This document shows, one piece after another, positions 35,978-46,187 of a stretch of 64,000 bases of DNA. Below the pieces are notes generated by a model. That model made no database searches and had not been told where the DNA came from. It saw nothing but the letters and a program-made list of their open reading frames with translations. Within the stretch, counting starts at the first letter, position 1. Every line of letters begins with the position of its first letter. Origin of the DNA: Flavobacteriaceae bacterium (GTDB lineage: Bacteria; Bacteroidota; Bacteroidia; Flavobacteriales; Flavobacteriaceae); NCBI GenBank assembly GCA_013215095.1, contig JABSPM010000088.1:20937-84936 (forward strand), given 5' to 3'. Position numbers and translations under genes: made by a program.

Positions 35978-38900
35978 TTAATGTTTTTGAATAAATAATT
36001 TGGTACTTATATTGTCAAAAGCAATTTCTATACCATTATTTACAAGTTCAACAATTTTCAATTCTTCGGTTAAGGTTTCTGTTTTAATATACTCAATGTT
36101 GGCGCTTACGGATTTCATGATATCATCTTCTTTTTGGAGTAGCACATCAATCCTATCTGTGACTTCAAACCCAGAATCCTTACGTAAGTTTTGAATACGA
36201 TTTACAAGTTCTCTTGCAATCCCTTCTTGGCGCAACTCTTCTGATATGGTTACATCTAATGCCACAGTTAATGCACCTTCATTTGCTACTAGCCAACCTT
36301 CTATATCTTGGGATTTGATCTCAACATCTTCTCGAACTAATGTAATCTTTTTTCCATTAATATCAATATCAATTTCTCCGCTTTGTTCTATTTTTTTAAT
36401 ATCATTAGAAGAAAATCCATTTACAGCATTTGCTACTAATTTCATCTCTTTTCCAAAACGTGGCCCTAAAGCTTTAAAATTAGGCTTAATTGTTTTTACA
36501 AGAATATCAGAAGCGTCTTCCATAAGCTCTATAGTTTTGACATTTACTTCTTGTTTTATCAAATCACTCACCGCAAGGATTTCTTCCTTTTGTGCTTCCG
36601 AGTCCACAGGAATCATAATTTTTTGCAATGGTTGACGTACTTTTATACGTTTATTTGCTCTTAATGATAACACCAATGATGATATTGTTTGCGCATTCTC
36701 CATCTTACGCTCCAATATTTTATCTACAAACCTTAGGTCATATTCTGGAAAATCTGCTAAATGTACACTTTCAAATTTTTCTTTTTGTGAAACCGATGTT
36801 AAATCTCTGTAAAGCTTGTCCATATAAAATGGTGCAATTGGGGCGCCCAGTTTAGCAATGGTTAGCATACACGTGTACAAGGTTTGATAAGCCGAAATTT
36901 TATCTTGTTGGTAATCGCCTTTCCAAAAACGTCTTCTACTCAATCTTACAAACCAGTTGCTTAGATATTCTTGTGTAAAGAATGCAATAGCTCTTGCCGC
37001 TTTTGTTGGCTCATATTCGGCATAAAACGCATCTACTTTTTTAATCAAAGTATGTAATTCTGACAAAATCCATCGGTCCAATTCTGGACGTTCTTCTAAT
37101 GCAATATCCGCTTCAGCATAGCTAAAGTTATCCAAATTGGTATAAAGCGCAAAGAATGCATACGTATTGTAAAGTGTTCCAAAGAACTTACGACGTACCT
37201 CTTCTATTCCAGCTTCATCGAATTTTAAATTATCCCAAGGATTAGCATTACTAATCATGTACCAACGCGTCGCATCAGCGCCATATTTAGATAAATTTTC
37301 AAAAGGCTCTACTGCATTTCCTAAACGCTTAGACATCTTTTGTCCATTCTTATCTAATACCAATCCGTTAGATACTACATTTTTATAAGCTACAGAATCA
37401 AAGACCATTGTACCAATAGCATGCAGCGTATAAAACCATCCGCGTGTTTGATCTACACCTTCAGCAATAAAATCTGCTGGATATGATGTTTTATTATCAA
37501 TTAATTCTTTGTTTTCAAAAGGATAATGCCATTGCGCATAAGGCATTGACCCAGAGTCAAACCACACATCAATCAAATCGCTTTCTCTTGTCATAGCTTG
37601 CCCTGACGGCGACACTAACGTAATACGATCTACCACATTTTTATGCAAATCAACAGTATCATAATTTGCTTCAGACATATTTCCTACTTCAAAGTCGGCA
37701 AAAATAGCTTCAGACATTACTCCTGCTTCAACAGCTTTTTCAATTTCAGCTTTTAATTCTTCAACAGAACCAATACAGATTTCTTCTTTACCATCTTCAG
37801 TTCTCCAAATTGGTAATGGAATTCCCCAAAAACGAGAACGTGATAAATTCCAGTCATTCGCATTAGCTAACCAATTTCCAAAACGTCCTTCACCTGTTGA
37901 TTTTGGCTTCCAGTTGATGGTTTCATTTAATTCAAACATACGCTGTTTGACATCTGTGGCTTTAATAAACCAAGAATCTAATGGGTAATACAAAATTGGT
38001 TTATCTGTACGCCAACAGTTGGGGTAACTGTGTTTATATTTTTCAACTTTAAACGCTTTATTTTCTGTTTTAAGCTGAATTGCCAACTCTACATCAACTG
38101 ATTTATCAGGAGCTTCTCCTTCATTATAATATTCATTCTTCACATACTTCCCTGCATAATCTCCCATCTCTGGCCTAAAACGTCCTTGTAAATCTACTAA
38201 AGGCACTAAATTTCCATTCTCGTCCTTTACTAACATTGGCGGCACCTCTGGTCTAGCTTGCTTAGCTGCCATGGCATCATCCGCACCAAAAGTTGGCGCG
38301 GTATGTACAATTCCTGTTCCATCTTCTGTCGTCACAAAATCTCCAGAAATTACTCTAAAGGCGTGTTCTGGATTATCATTTGGTAATGCAAATGGCAATA
38401 ACTGCTCATAAGTAATACCAACTAAATCTGCACCTTTAAAAGATTTGCCAACATAAAATGGAATCTTTTTATCACCAGAATTATAACTTTCTAATTCTGA
38501 AGCAGTTTCTACTTCAACATATTTCCCAGAAAACTGTTTTCCAACAAGCTTTCTTGCCAAAACAACATTGATGGGTTCAAAAGTATATTGATTAAATGTA
38601 TTTACAAGAACATACTCTATTTTTGAACCAACGGTTAATGCCGTATTACTTGACAAGGTCCAAGGTGTCGTTGTCCAAGCCAAAAAATGAATGACACCTT
38701 CGTGTTGTAAAAATGAAGGTAAACTGGCTTCATTTACTTTAAACTGTGCGACTACTGTAGTATCTGTGACATCTTGATAAGTTCCTGGTTGATTCAACTC
38801 ATGCGAGCTTAAACCTGTTCCTGCTTTTGGTGAATATGGCTGAATTGTATAACCTTTATACAATAAATTTTTATTATAAATTTGCTTTAATAACCACCAT

Positions 38901-39382
38901 ACACTTTCCATATATTTTGACTTATAAGTAATATAGGGGTTATCCATATCTACCCAATAGCCCATTTTTTGCGTAAGGTCATTCCAAACATCTGTATAAC
39001 GCATCACCGCTTTTTTACAAGCTGTATTATAAGCTTCAACTGTGATCTTCTTACCAATATCTTCTTTGATAATTCCAAGTTCTTTTTCTACACCAAGCTC
39101 AATTGGTAAACCATGAGTATCCCAACCCGCTTTACGCTTTACTTGATATCCTTTTTGAGTTTTATAACGACAAAAAATATCCTTAATAGCACGCGCCATT
39201 ACATGATGAATACCTGGTAATCCATTTGCTGAAGGTGGACCTTCGAAAAATACAAATGGTTGGTTTCCTTCACGTGTTGTGATACTTTTTTCAAAGATAT
39301 TTTGGTCTTCCCAATAGTTCTGAATTTCTTCTGCTACTTTTGGTAAGTTAAGTCCTTTATACTCAGGAAATCTTGCGCTCAT
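35978..39382 (-). CDS. ileS: Isoleucine--tRNA ligase (large, eukaryote-like type)
   Basis: 1134 residues, longer than the roughly 940 of E. coli IleS and matching the eukaryote-like (type 2) enzymes found in Bacteroidota. The HIGH-type motif is GLPGIHHVMARAI and the KMSKS-type motif is GQKMSKRLGN. The editing domain (TTTPWTLSSNTALTV, DDAMAAKQ) and a long C-terminal anticodon-binding region are present. Type 2 IleRS are often insensitive to mupirocin, though I cannot test this from sequence. It is followed at 4 bases by the DksA-like gene. Confidence 0.97.
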   Translation of the reverse strand: MSARFPEYKGLNLPKVAEEIQNYWEDQNIFEKSITTREGNQPFVFFEGPPSANGLPGIHHVMARAIKDIFCRYKTQKGYQVKRKAGWDTHGLPIELGVEKELGIIKEDIGKKITVEAYNTACKKAVMRYTDVWNDLTQKMGYWVDMDNPYITYKSKYMESVWWLLKQIYNKNLLYKGYTIQPYSPKAGTGLSSHELNQPGTYQDVTDTTVVAQFKVNEASLPSFLQHEGVIHFLAWTTTPWTLSSNTALTVGSKIEYVLVNTFNQYTFEPINVVLARKLVGKQFSGKYVEVETASELESYNSGDKKIPFYVGKSFKGADLVGITYEQLLPFALPNDNPEHAFRVISGDFVTTEDGTGIVHTAPTFGADDAMAAKQARPEVPPMLVKDENGNLVPLVDLQGRFRPEMGDYAGKYVKNEYYNEGEAPDKSVDVELAIQLKTENKAFKVEKYKHSYPNCWRTDKPILYYPLDSWFIKATDVKQRMFELNETINWKPKSTGEGRFGNWLANANDWNLSRSRFWGIPLPIWRTEDGKEEICIGSVEELKAEIEKAVEAGVMSEAIFADFEVGNMSEANYDTVDLHKNVVDRITLVSPSGQAMTRESDLIDVWFDSGSMPYAQWHYPFENKELIDNKTSYPADFIAEGVDQTRGWFYTLHAIGTMVFDSVAYKNVVSNGLVLDKNGQKMSKRLGNAVEPFENLSKYGADATRWYMISNANPWDNLKFDEAGIEEVRRKFFGTLYNTYAFFALYTNLDNFSYAEADIALEERPELDRWILSELHTLIKKVDAFYAEYEPTKAARAIAFFTQEYLSNWFVRLSRRRFWKGDYQQDKISAYQTLYTCMLTIAKLGAPIAPFYMDKLYRDLTSVSQKEKFESVHLADFPEYDLRFVDKILERKMENAQTISSLVLSLRANKRIKVRQPLQKIMIPVDSEAQKEEILAVSDLIKQEVNVKTIELMEDASDILVKTIKPNFKALGPRFGKEMKLVANAVNGFSSNDIKKIEQSGEIDIDINGKKITLVREDVEIKSQDIEGWLVANEGALTVALDVTISEELRQEGIARELVNRIQNLRKDSGFEVTDRIDVLLQKEDDIMKSVSANIEYIKTETLTEELKIVELVNNGIEIAFDNISTKLFIQKH

Positions 39383-39693
39383 TGTTTATTGTTTATTTAA
39401 GAATGCGAAATTAATGAATTTTGAATTAACTAAAGTTTAAATACTAGGAAAAACCATGATTTTATAGGGAAACAGATACGCCACGTATTTAGATTGTGAT
39501 TTAAGAGTTCTAAAGCAGAAGGCATAAAACACATAACATTGCAAAATAGTATTGGCGATTATAATAATAGTGAACTTTAAACCTCTCAATCTAAAGGCGT
39601 ATCTCCAGTATATTTTTAACTGTTTATGCCGTATTTATCAAAAACTGATCCCTTTTTCACACCAAAAACCTACCACAAATCAACCTAGATAAA
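39383..39693. other. AT-rich intergenic stretch without a visible gene
   Basis: No open frame of coding character, no tRNA-like cloverleaf and no clear terminator. It presumably contains the ileS promoter near its left end, where I find no exact TAnnTTTG match, and the 3' end of the TraB-like transcript at its right end. Confidence 0.5.
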
Positions 39694-40464
39694 TCAAGGG
39701 TTATGATTACGCTGATGCCATGCACTATCTTTAGCCTTCAACGCCTTTAAAATCCCCGAAAGATGACGTCTACCGTAAATAACAATAATTTTATCATGTG
39801 TTGTAGCTTCAATAGTCTTTGCTAAATATTGGTTTCTATAATCTAAAATGAATTTATCTTTAAATACCTTATAATTTTTAGGATGTGTTTCTTTTAAGGA
39901 GTTGCAAATTATATATGATGCATCTAAAGATGTATTTATATCACAAGAATCTAATGCTATGTTTTGCGTTTCTTCTTCAAAATTACTTATAAAATCTTCC
40001 AAAAGCACATCTACAATTTTAGGTTGTGCAGCTTCAGAAACTAGCTCCAAATAATCTAGTTGATTTACATACTTCTTGGAGATTTTATATTTCCCCATAA
40101 ACAACTGATTTGTGGTATCTATATAACTGCTCTTATCCAAATAGTACCCTAACATTTTTCACCATTTACGTAAGAGCAAGTCTAATTCTAAAGTATCTTT
40201 AACCCTAGTATCTATACCTTCACAAAAAGCTACATAGCCCAAACGTCCTAAAGAATCAGTAAGACGATGTACATCATCATAAAAAGCTTTTTTACCCACA
40301 TGATGCATTCCAATAAAATGAACTGTTTTTGTTTTAGATTTTAAAACACGTCGTTCTGCTGAGGATGCATTAGCTCCAAGAGACCTCAAAGCAATTGACA
40401 AACAAGACTGCAACAGAAAAATTGAAACTAGGCATACAACACATTTAAATGCAGATAATTTCAT
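39694..40464 (-). pseudogene. TraB/GumN-like lipoprotein gene interrupted by TGA
   Basis: The first 101 codons give a lipoprotein signal (VVCLVSIFLLQSC) and the typical VHFIGMHHVGKKAFYDDV. They end LLLRKW-TGA at 40159-40161. The very same frame goes on KMLGYYLDKSSYID for 153 more codons, including IIVIYGRRHLSGILKAL, which is the C-terminal family signature. No other lesion is needed to restore about 256 residues. A stop after Trp fits a TGG-to-TGA change. The second half starts with an ATG two codons after the stop, so reinitiation is conceivable, but it would lack the signal. Function of the family is unknown. Confidence 0.75.
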
Positions 40465-40496
40465 AATTATGGTGATTTATAAGTTTAGAATATCTC

Positions 40497-41858
40497 CTAA
40501 ACCATCAAATGTCCCGCCACATCTTCAATCTTAGAGACCAATTGAATTTTTATATTGGTGTTTTTCACAGAAATTTTATTGTATTTAGACACAAAAATCG
40601 TAGCAAAACCCAACTTTTCAGCTTCCAAAATACGCTGCTCTACACGTTGTACAGGACGAATTTCTCCAGACAAGCCCACTTCGCCTGCGAAACAATAATC
40701 TTTTTGAATAGCTTCATCTTCATTAGAGGATAAAATTGCAGCTACTACTGCCAAATCGATGGCGGGGTCATCTACATTAATTCCACCAGTAATATTCAAA
40801 AACACATCTTTTGCGCCCAATCTAAAACCAGCACGTTTTTCTAAGACAGCCAAAAGCATATTCAAACGCTTAGCATTAAAACCAGTTGCACTACGTTGTG
40901 GCGTTCCATAAACCGCTGTACTTACCAAAGCTTGCACTTCAATTAATAAAGGACGCATTCCTTCTAAAGTTACAGCAACGGCATTTCCTGATAACTCTTC
41001 ATCCTTTTTAGAAATTAAAATATCACTAGGATTGGATACTTCTCTCAATCCCGAACCTTGCATTTCATAAATCCCAAGTTCATTAGTAGAACCAAATCTA
41101 TTTTTATGCGCTCTTAAAATGCGAAACACATGATTGCGATCGCCCTCAAATTGCAAGACCGTATCTACCATATGTTCCAAAATTTTTGGACCCGCAATAT
41201 GACCATCTTTTGTAATGTGACCAATTAGCAACACTGGAGTTGCAGTTTCTTTAGCAAATTTAATGAGTTCGGTTGTACATTCTTTAATTTGTGAAACACT
41301 ACCTGCTGAAGTTTCAATATAATCACTATGTAAGGTTTGAATAGAATCTATAATTACAACTTCGGGTTCTAAAACTTCTATTTGTTTAAAAATGTGTTGT
41401 GTTTTAGTTTCGGTAAGAATATAGCACATCTCATTATTTGCATTAATACGTTGTGCTCGCATTTTAATTTGCTTTTGACTTTCTTCACCAGAAACGTATA
41501 GTGTTTTATAGGGCAAGTTTAATGATACTTGAAGTAATAGCGTACTCTTTCCAATTCCTGGTTCTCCACCAAGAAGTATTAATGAACCTGGCACTATTCC
41601 TCCGCCAAGCACTCGATTAAACTCTGCATCATATGTATTAAGTCGTGCTTCTTCTGAAGCGTCAATATCTTGTACTCTTAAAGGTTTTGAAACACGATTT
41701 TTTACCGTTGTTGTCGATTTCCAAGCCTTTTTTTCCATCTTCTGAACCACCTCTTCAACGATGGAATTCCATTGTTTACAGGAGGAACATTGCCCTTGCC
41801 ATTTGGGATATTGACTCCCACAATTCTGACAGAAATAGGTCGTTTTTACTTTAGCCAT
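40497..41858 (-). CDS. radA: DNA repair protein RadA
   Basis: 453 residues. RadA is a RecA-like branch-migration ATPase in recombination. The N-terminal C4 zinc finger (CQNCGSQYPKWQGQCSSC), Walker A GGEPGIGKSTL, the RadA-specific KNRFGS motif and the C-terminal Lon-protease-like domain (GAKDVFLNITGGINVDDPAI) are all present. The length is standard. It lies 34 bases after the pseudo-esterase gene on the same strand. Confidence 0.97.
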   Translation of the reverse strand: MAKVKTTYFCQNCGSQYPKWQGQCSSCKQWNSIVEEVVQKMEKKAWKSTTTVKNRVSKPLRVQDIDASEEARLNTYDAEFNRVLGGGIVPGSLILLGGEPGIGKSTLLLQVSLNLPYKTLYVSGEESQKQIKMRAQRINANNEMCYILTETKTQHIFKQIEVLEPEVVIIDSIQTLHSDYIETSAGSVSQIKECTTELIKFAKETATPVLLIGHITKDGHIAGPKILEHMVDTVLQFEGDRNHVFRILRAHKNRFGSTNELGIYEMQGSGLREVSNPSDILISKKDEELSGNAVAVTLEGMRPLLIEVQALVSTAVYGTPQRSATGFNAKRLNMLLAVLEKRAGFRLGAKDVFLNITGGINVDDPAIDLAVVAAILSSNEDEAIQKDYCFAGEVGLSGEIRPVQRVEQRILEAEKLGFATIFVSKYNKISVKNTNIKIQLVSKIEDVAGHLMV

Positions 41859-41892
41859 ATATTGTTAACTACAAAATAGAACATCTTGTGTT

Positions 41893-43041
41893 TTAGTTTC
41901 CAAAATCTTTTTTGATAGCATCCGCTCTTCGCAACATATCATCTTTAGTGTATCCACCTATTTCACTCAAAATATACGCCGAACGATAGGTTTTCATGGC
42001 CTTTTTTGGATTCCCAGATTCTTCATAAAAACGCGCAAAATAAAAATGCCCAAGCAAAGTATCTGGATATTCTTTTCTGGCTATTTTACCTAAATCTTCA
42101 TAGTACTCATAGTTTTCACTCTTTTCAATGGCTGCCGCAATGGCTTTAAAGTCATTGATAATGATTTGTTTTTTAAAACTGAACAAATCCTCGATCATCT
42201 GATACTTCTCCTGAAGATACTCTACGGGAGAAGTATCTAAAGTAAGAATACGTTCTTTATATTCCTTCTTACTAATTGGTTGAAACACAAAGAAGATACT
42301 CTCTAAAGCGTTTGGTAATGCATGCGCAGGGTTGGAATAATGCGATGGCCCGTCAAAACTATCAAATTCATATAACAGGTTCTTATTATCCAATTTAGAT
42401 AAGCTATTATGTAAAACTTCAGCATCTTCCATCACAGCTTTCAAATCATTATTTGACGTTGCCATATAATAAAACACTTTACTCTGAACTTCCTGTAAAC
42501 GCTCTGGAATATACTGTAACATATCTGGTGCTAAAAATGGACTAACATTAATGTATGCATTAAACAAGGGACTATCTTTCAATAGGTAATAATTGATAAA
42601 GTTAGCTGTATCTCCATGACCTACAGCAACCCTAAATTCTGCCAAACGATAATTGCGATTCATGTAAGGAATCAACTCTATACTTATAAACTCAAAAAAC
42701 TTTGTTCCAGAATCCATTGGCAATGAATTTTGCTCCGAATACAGACAATCTCTATCTCTGCTTTCTACTTGATTTATACCAACCACGATTGCTTCTGGGA
42801 TATCTTCCCAATACGAGTAATAATCTACATTTCCAACAACTGCTTCAAACATATAATCACCATCCAAAACCACAAAAAGCGGATAGGACTTATCGGTATT
42901 CTCGGTATAGTTTCTTGGTAACTGAATTTTCAATTCTCTTGATTCTCCAAGCTTATAAGAATCAAATTTCTTATAAATGGTCTGCGAATTTATACTATTT
43001 AAACTGCAAAACAGCAACAATAAACATAAGGAATATCTCAT
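41893..43041 (-). CDS. Secreted alpha/beta-hydrolase-fold (Fes-like) protein, likely catalytically dead
   Basis: 382 residues with a signal peptide (MRYSLCLLLLFCSLNSINSQ). The esterase D/Fes-like fold is evident: RELKIQLPRNYTENTDKSYP, FVVLDGDYMFEAVVGNVDYY, PEAIVVGINQ and YINVSPFLAPDM. At the nucleophile elbow, where active members have GHSxGG, this protein reads VAVGHGDTANF, with Gly in place of the serine. The codon is GGA, so it is not a simple ambiguity. The C-terminal 120 residues are helical and TPR-like (LGHFYFARFYEESGNPKKAM). Likely a periplasmic binding or scaffold protein. It lies between radA and the flippase-like gene. Confidence 0.82.
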   Translation of the reverse strand: MRYSLCLLLLFCSLNSINSQTIYKKFDSYKLGESRELKIQLPRNYTENTDKSYPLFVVLDGDYMFEAVVGNVDYYSYWEDIPEAIVVGINQVESRDRDCLYSEQNSLPMDSGTKFFEFISIELIPYMNRNYRLAEFRVAVGHGDTANFINYYLLKDSPLFNAYINVSPFLAPDMLQYIPERLQEVQSKVFYYMATSNNDLKAVMEDAEVLHNSLSKLDNKNLLYEFDSFDGPSHYSNPAHALPNALESIFFVFQPISKKEYKERILTLDTSPVEYLQEKYQMIEDLFSFKKQIIINDFKAIAAAIEKSENYEYYEDLGKIARKEYPDTLLGHFYFARFYEESGNPKKAMKTYRSAYILSEIGGYTKDDMLRRADAIKKDFGN

Positions 43042-43083
43042 TTTATTTTAAGATTTATGATTTTATACTGGAAAGGTACTTAA

Positions 43084-44037
43084 TTATTTTCTTCTATTAT
43101 ATATAGGAAGATAAATCAATGACAATCCGCCCAAAATAATTATCAACAATGTTTGCGAAGCCCATATAATCCAACCAAAAGCGCGACTCGGATCCTCTGG
43201 TAAATTAAATAACAGAAAAGCCAAAACTATAGCCTCTGGATAAGAACCGACACCTCCGTTGGTTGCAGCAATACTAAAAGTTGCCGCAATAAACCCAATT
43301 AAAATGGCCGCAAATGGAATACCAGAAGTTTCTACTAAAGCAAATGTTGTGACATAAAACATCATCACATACATTGTCCAGATAAACAACGTATGAAAAA
43401 TAAATGCCCATTTTTTCTTCATTTTAAAAATACTTGTAACACCTTCGATTAGCCCTTTTAAAAAACCACGAAACTTTATCGCAAATTTGTGCTGACTTCG
43501 ATTAATAAAAGCTAATCCACTAAAAAAAAGCACTACCAATACCAGTAGAGCCAACGCAATTTTAACAGGGTTAAATCGTTCCGATAAAAATGCATAGATG
43601 TAATCAAACTCCAACAATAAGGTCACACAAATAATGCTTAGCATAACAAGCATATCTGCAACCCGCTCTGCTACGATGGTTCCAAAACCTTTTTCAAAAG
43701 GTACACCTTCGTAATTAGACAGAATTGTTGCTCTAGAAATTTCGCCAGCCCGTGGAATCGTATAATTAATTAAATAAGCCGCCATAACTGCCATAAAACT
43801 ATTGGCAAATCTCATATTATACCCCATAGGCGCAATCATAAATCTCCAACGATATGCACGAGACAAATGACTTAAGAACCCTAAAAATACACCAGCTCCC
43901 ACCCAAGCATAATCTGCTTTTTTACAATATTGCAATAATTCCTCTATAGAAATTTGCGACAACGAATACCAGACCAAAACCACACCAAGCAGGAGTGGTA
44001 TGAAAACTTTGATTATGGTTTTTACCGTATTGGCCAT
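43084..44037 (-). CDS. Lysylphosphatidylglycerol synthetase-like / UPF0104 flippase-like membrane protein
   Basis: 317 residues with eight hydrophobic segments and the family signatures SHLSRAYRWRFM, NYTIPRAGEISRA and IVAERVADMLVML. Only the membrane part of MprF-like proteins is present. There is no lysyl-transferase domain, so amino-acylation of lipids is not predicted. Members are thought to be lipid transporters/flippases, but the substrate here is unknown. It starts 4 bases after panD and is probably cotranscribed with panC-panD. Confidence 0.85.
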   Translation of the reverse strand: MANTVKTIIKVFIPLLLGVVLVWYSLSQISIEELLQYCKKADYAWVGAGVFLGFLSHLSRAYRWRFMIAPMGYNMRFANSFMAVMAAYLINYTIPRAGEISRATILSNYEGVPFEKGFGTIVAERVADMLVMLSIICVTLLLEFDYIYAFLSERFNPVKIALALLVLVVLFFSGLAFINRSQHKFAIKFRGFLKGLIEGVTSIFKMKKKWAFIFHTLFIWTMYVMMFYVTTFALVETSGIPFAAILIGFIAATFSIAATNGGVGSYPEAIVLAFLLFNLPEDPSRAFGWIIWASQTLLIIILGGLSLIYLPIYNRRK

Positions 44038-44041
44038 TATA

Positions 44042-44392
44042 TTATTTCAACAAGTTGGTAGCTTCATCAGGAAATACTAAAGAAGGCTTAAAGACCCTAG
44101 CCTCTTCGATAGGCATAGATGCATAGGTAATTAATATTAACACATCACCAGGAGACACCAATCTTGCCGCGGCTCCATTAAGTGTGATTTCTCCGCTATT
44201 TCTAGGTCCAGGAATAGCATAGGTTTCAAGACGTGCTCCATTATTATTATTTACAATTTGCACTTTTTCACCTTGAATAATATTTGCTGCATCCATAAGA
44301 TTTTCATCTATAGTGATGCTGCCTATATAGTTAAGATCAGCTCCTGTAACTTTAACTCTGTGAATCTTCGATTTTACTACTTCAATTTGCAT
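44042..44392 (-). CDS. panD: Aspartate 1-decarboxylase
   Basis: 116 residues. It makes beta-alanine for pantothenate. The proenzyme is self-cleaved between G24 and S25 in [10 protein letters not shown] to form the pyruvoyl cofactor. The N-terminal [16 protein letters not shown] and later [19 protein letters not shown] and [10 protein letters not shown] are standard. It lies 13 bases after panC in the same operon, covering beta-alanine supply and its condensation with pantoate. Confidence 0.96.
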   Translation of the reverse strand: MQIEVVKSKIHRVKVTGADLNYIGSITIDENLMDAANIIQGEKVQIVNNNNGARLETYAIPGPRNSGEITLNGAAARLVSPGDVLILITYASMPIEEARVFKPSLVFPDEATNLLK

Positions 44393-44405
44393 AGGGCAAA
44401 GGTAA

Positions 44406-45287
44406 TTAATTTAGTGCGATATTATCTATTAATCTAACATCATCTGCATATACAGCTATAAACGCACGATATTGTTTTTTTTTTGATTTTCGTTTAATAG
44501 GCTTTAAGGTCTCAACATCAGCTATTGTAAAATATTCCAAATTCAAAAGCTTATGCGCTTCAAATTGCTTGATTACCCATTCCGTCACCTTATTAGCACT
44601 TTTTGTGCCAAATTTTAACTTAGCAGTCGTTAAGATTTTATAGATAAATGGCGCTTCTTTTTTATAATCTGGTTTTAAGCGCGAATTTCTAGAACTCATT
44701 GCCAAACCATTAGCCGCTCTAAAAATAGGACAACCGATTACTTTCACAGGTATCTCATGCTTTTTCACCAACTTTTTAATGATCTGCAATTGCTGAAAAT
44801 CTTTTTCTCCAAAATAAGCAAAATCGGGCTTAACAATTTCAAACAGACGCTTAACAATAGTACCAACTCCGTCAAAATGCCCCATTCTAAAAGCACCTTC
44901 CATCTCATATTCTAAGCCATCAAAATCGTAGTTTACAGCGTCCACAGTACCCCCATAAATATCTTCAACAGAAGGTGCATAAACCATAATTTTAAAACTG
45001 GACAAGGTTTTCAGCAAAGTAATATCTTGGGCTAAGGTTCTTGGATATTTATCCAAATCCTCAGCATTATCAAATTGGGTCGGATTAACGAAAATACTAA
45101 CAACAACAAGATCATTATCCTCCAAACACTTTTCTATTAAAGACAGGTGACCTTGATGCAAAGCACCCATTGTTGGAACAAATCCTATAGACTTTCCATT
45201 TCTTCTTAATGATGAAATTGACTTAATTAATTCCGCTTTTGCTTTTGCTACTTCCACTTTTAGTAAAAAATTAACGCGTGCAAACAT
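44406..45287 (-). CDS. panC: Pantothenate synthetase
   Basis: 293 residues. It joins pantoate and beta-alanine with ATP. Signatures are [17 protein letters not shown] (HxGH nucleotide motif), [29 protein letters not shown] and [11 protein letters not shown]. The ATG at 45285-45287 gives about 12 residues more than typical relatives, and an internal start cannot be excluded. It is the first gene of panC-panD-flippase, divergent from the glycogen-synthase-like gene. Confidence 0.95.
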   Translation of the reverse strand: MFARVNFLLKVEVAKAKAELIKSISSLRRNGKSIGFVPTMGALHQGHLSLIEKCLEDNDLVVVSIFVNPTQFDNAEDLDKYPRTLAQDITLLKTLSSFKIMVYAPSVEDIYGGTVDAVNYDFDGLEYEMEGAFRMGHFDGVGTIVKRLFEIVKPDFAYFGEKDFQQLQIIKKLVKKHEIPVKVIGCPIFRAANGLAMSSRNSRLKPDYKKEAPFIYKILTTAKLKFGTKSANKVTEWVIKQFEAHKLLNLEYFTIADVETLKPIKRKSKKKQYRAFIAVYADDVRLIDNIALN

Positions 45288-45318
45288 AATATATTAAGGT
45301 TAATCTGCATAATTTTTG

Positions 45319-45326
45319 TAATTTTG
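45319..45326 (+). promoter_or_regulatory. Candidate -7 element for the GT5-like/DUF4270/glmS run
   Basis: TAATTTTG matches TAnnTTTG, 37 bases before the ATG at 45364, in the panC-divergent region. Confidence 0.5.
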
Positions 45327-45363
45327 CGTGTTTTTTATACTAAAATTTTAAAGCGAAAGGCTT

Positions 45364-46173
45364 ATGAAAGATAAAAGAATATTATATGTGTCTTCTGAAG
45401 TAGTACCATACTTACCTGAGACAGAAATATCTTCAATGTCATTTGAAACACCTAGAATGGTAAACAAACAAGGAGGACAGATACGAATATTCATGCCAAG
45501 ATATGGAAATATTAATGAGCGTAGACATCAATTACACGAAGTTATAAGACTTTCTGGAATTAATCTTGTCATTAATGATTTAGATATGCCCTTAATCATA
45601 AAGGTAGCCTCAATTCCAAAAGAACGTATTCAGGTCTATTTTATTGATAACGAAGAGTATTTTAAACGTAAAGCCACATTGACAGATGAATATGGAAATC
45701 TTTTTCCGGACAATGATGAACGTTCTATTTTCTTTGCCAAAGGTGTTATTGAAACCGTAAAGAAATTAAATTGGGCTCCAGATATCATTCATGTTCATGG
45801 ATGGCTAGCCTCTTTACTACCTTTATATCTTAAAGAATATTATAAAAATGAGCCTTTGTTTGCAAACAGTAAAATAGTGACTTCGGTTTACAATCAAAGT
45901 TTTGATAATACGTTAAATACATCGATGGTAGAAAAAATTAAGTTTGATAATATTGATGATGAAGCCATCTCAATATTAAAAGAGCCAAGCTATAACAATA
46001 TTATGAAAGTTGCCATTGATTATTCTGATGCCTTAGTAGTAGGATCAGAAACCATTCCAACTGAACTCGAAACGCATTTAAAGGACAGCGGTAAGCCTAT
46101 TTTAGGATACCACTCTTTAGAAGACTTTGCAGATGCCTATACTGAGTTTTATACTACAAAAGTATTTAATTAA
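45364..46173 (+). CDS. Glycogen/starch synthase-like protein, N-terminal GT5 domain only
   Basis: 269 residues, about half of a glycogen synthase (about 470-500). It matches the N-terminal Rossmann half: ILYVSSEVVPYLPETEISSM, RIFMPRYGNINERRHQLHEV and PDIIHVHGWLASLLPLYLKE. The C-terminal GT-B half that binds ADP-glucose is missing. The K-x-G-G-L substrate loop of true synthases is not seen either, so glycogen synthesis is unlikely. I recall the same short protein in this setting in other Flavobacteriia, which argues against recent truncation. DUF4270 (14 bases downstream) and glmS follow, suggesting an envelope-related role. Confidence 0.82.
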   Translation: MKDKRILYVSSEVVPYLPETEISSMSFETPRMVNKQGGQIRIFMPRYGNINERRHQLHEVIRLSGINLVINDLDMPLIIKVASIPKERIQVYFIDNEEYFKRKATLTDEYGNLFPDNDERSIFFAKGVIETVKKLNWAPDIIHVHGWLASLLPLYLKEYYKNEPLFANSKIVTSVYNQSFDNTLNTSMVEKIKFDNIDDEAISILKEPSYNNIMKVAIDYSDALVVGSETIPTELETHLKDSGKPILGYHSLEDFADAYTEFYTTKVFN

Positions 46174-46187
46174 TACAGTCTATTTTT

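Noticed and set aside
36000..36855. Several plus-strand open frames opposite ileS
   Set aside because: These are antisense shadows of the long ileS gene with low-complexity Ser/Ile/Phe-rich translations and no family resemblance.
1494..40161. In-frame TGA codons in several genes (1494, 10559, 40159) as a sign of UGA recoded as an amino acid
   Set aside because: TGA works as a normal stop here, for example at the end of the M14-family gene at 34335-34337. The affected genes also contain frameshifts or TAA codons, so decay or sequencing error fits better.
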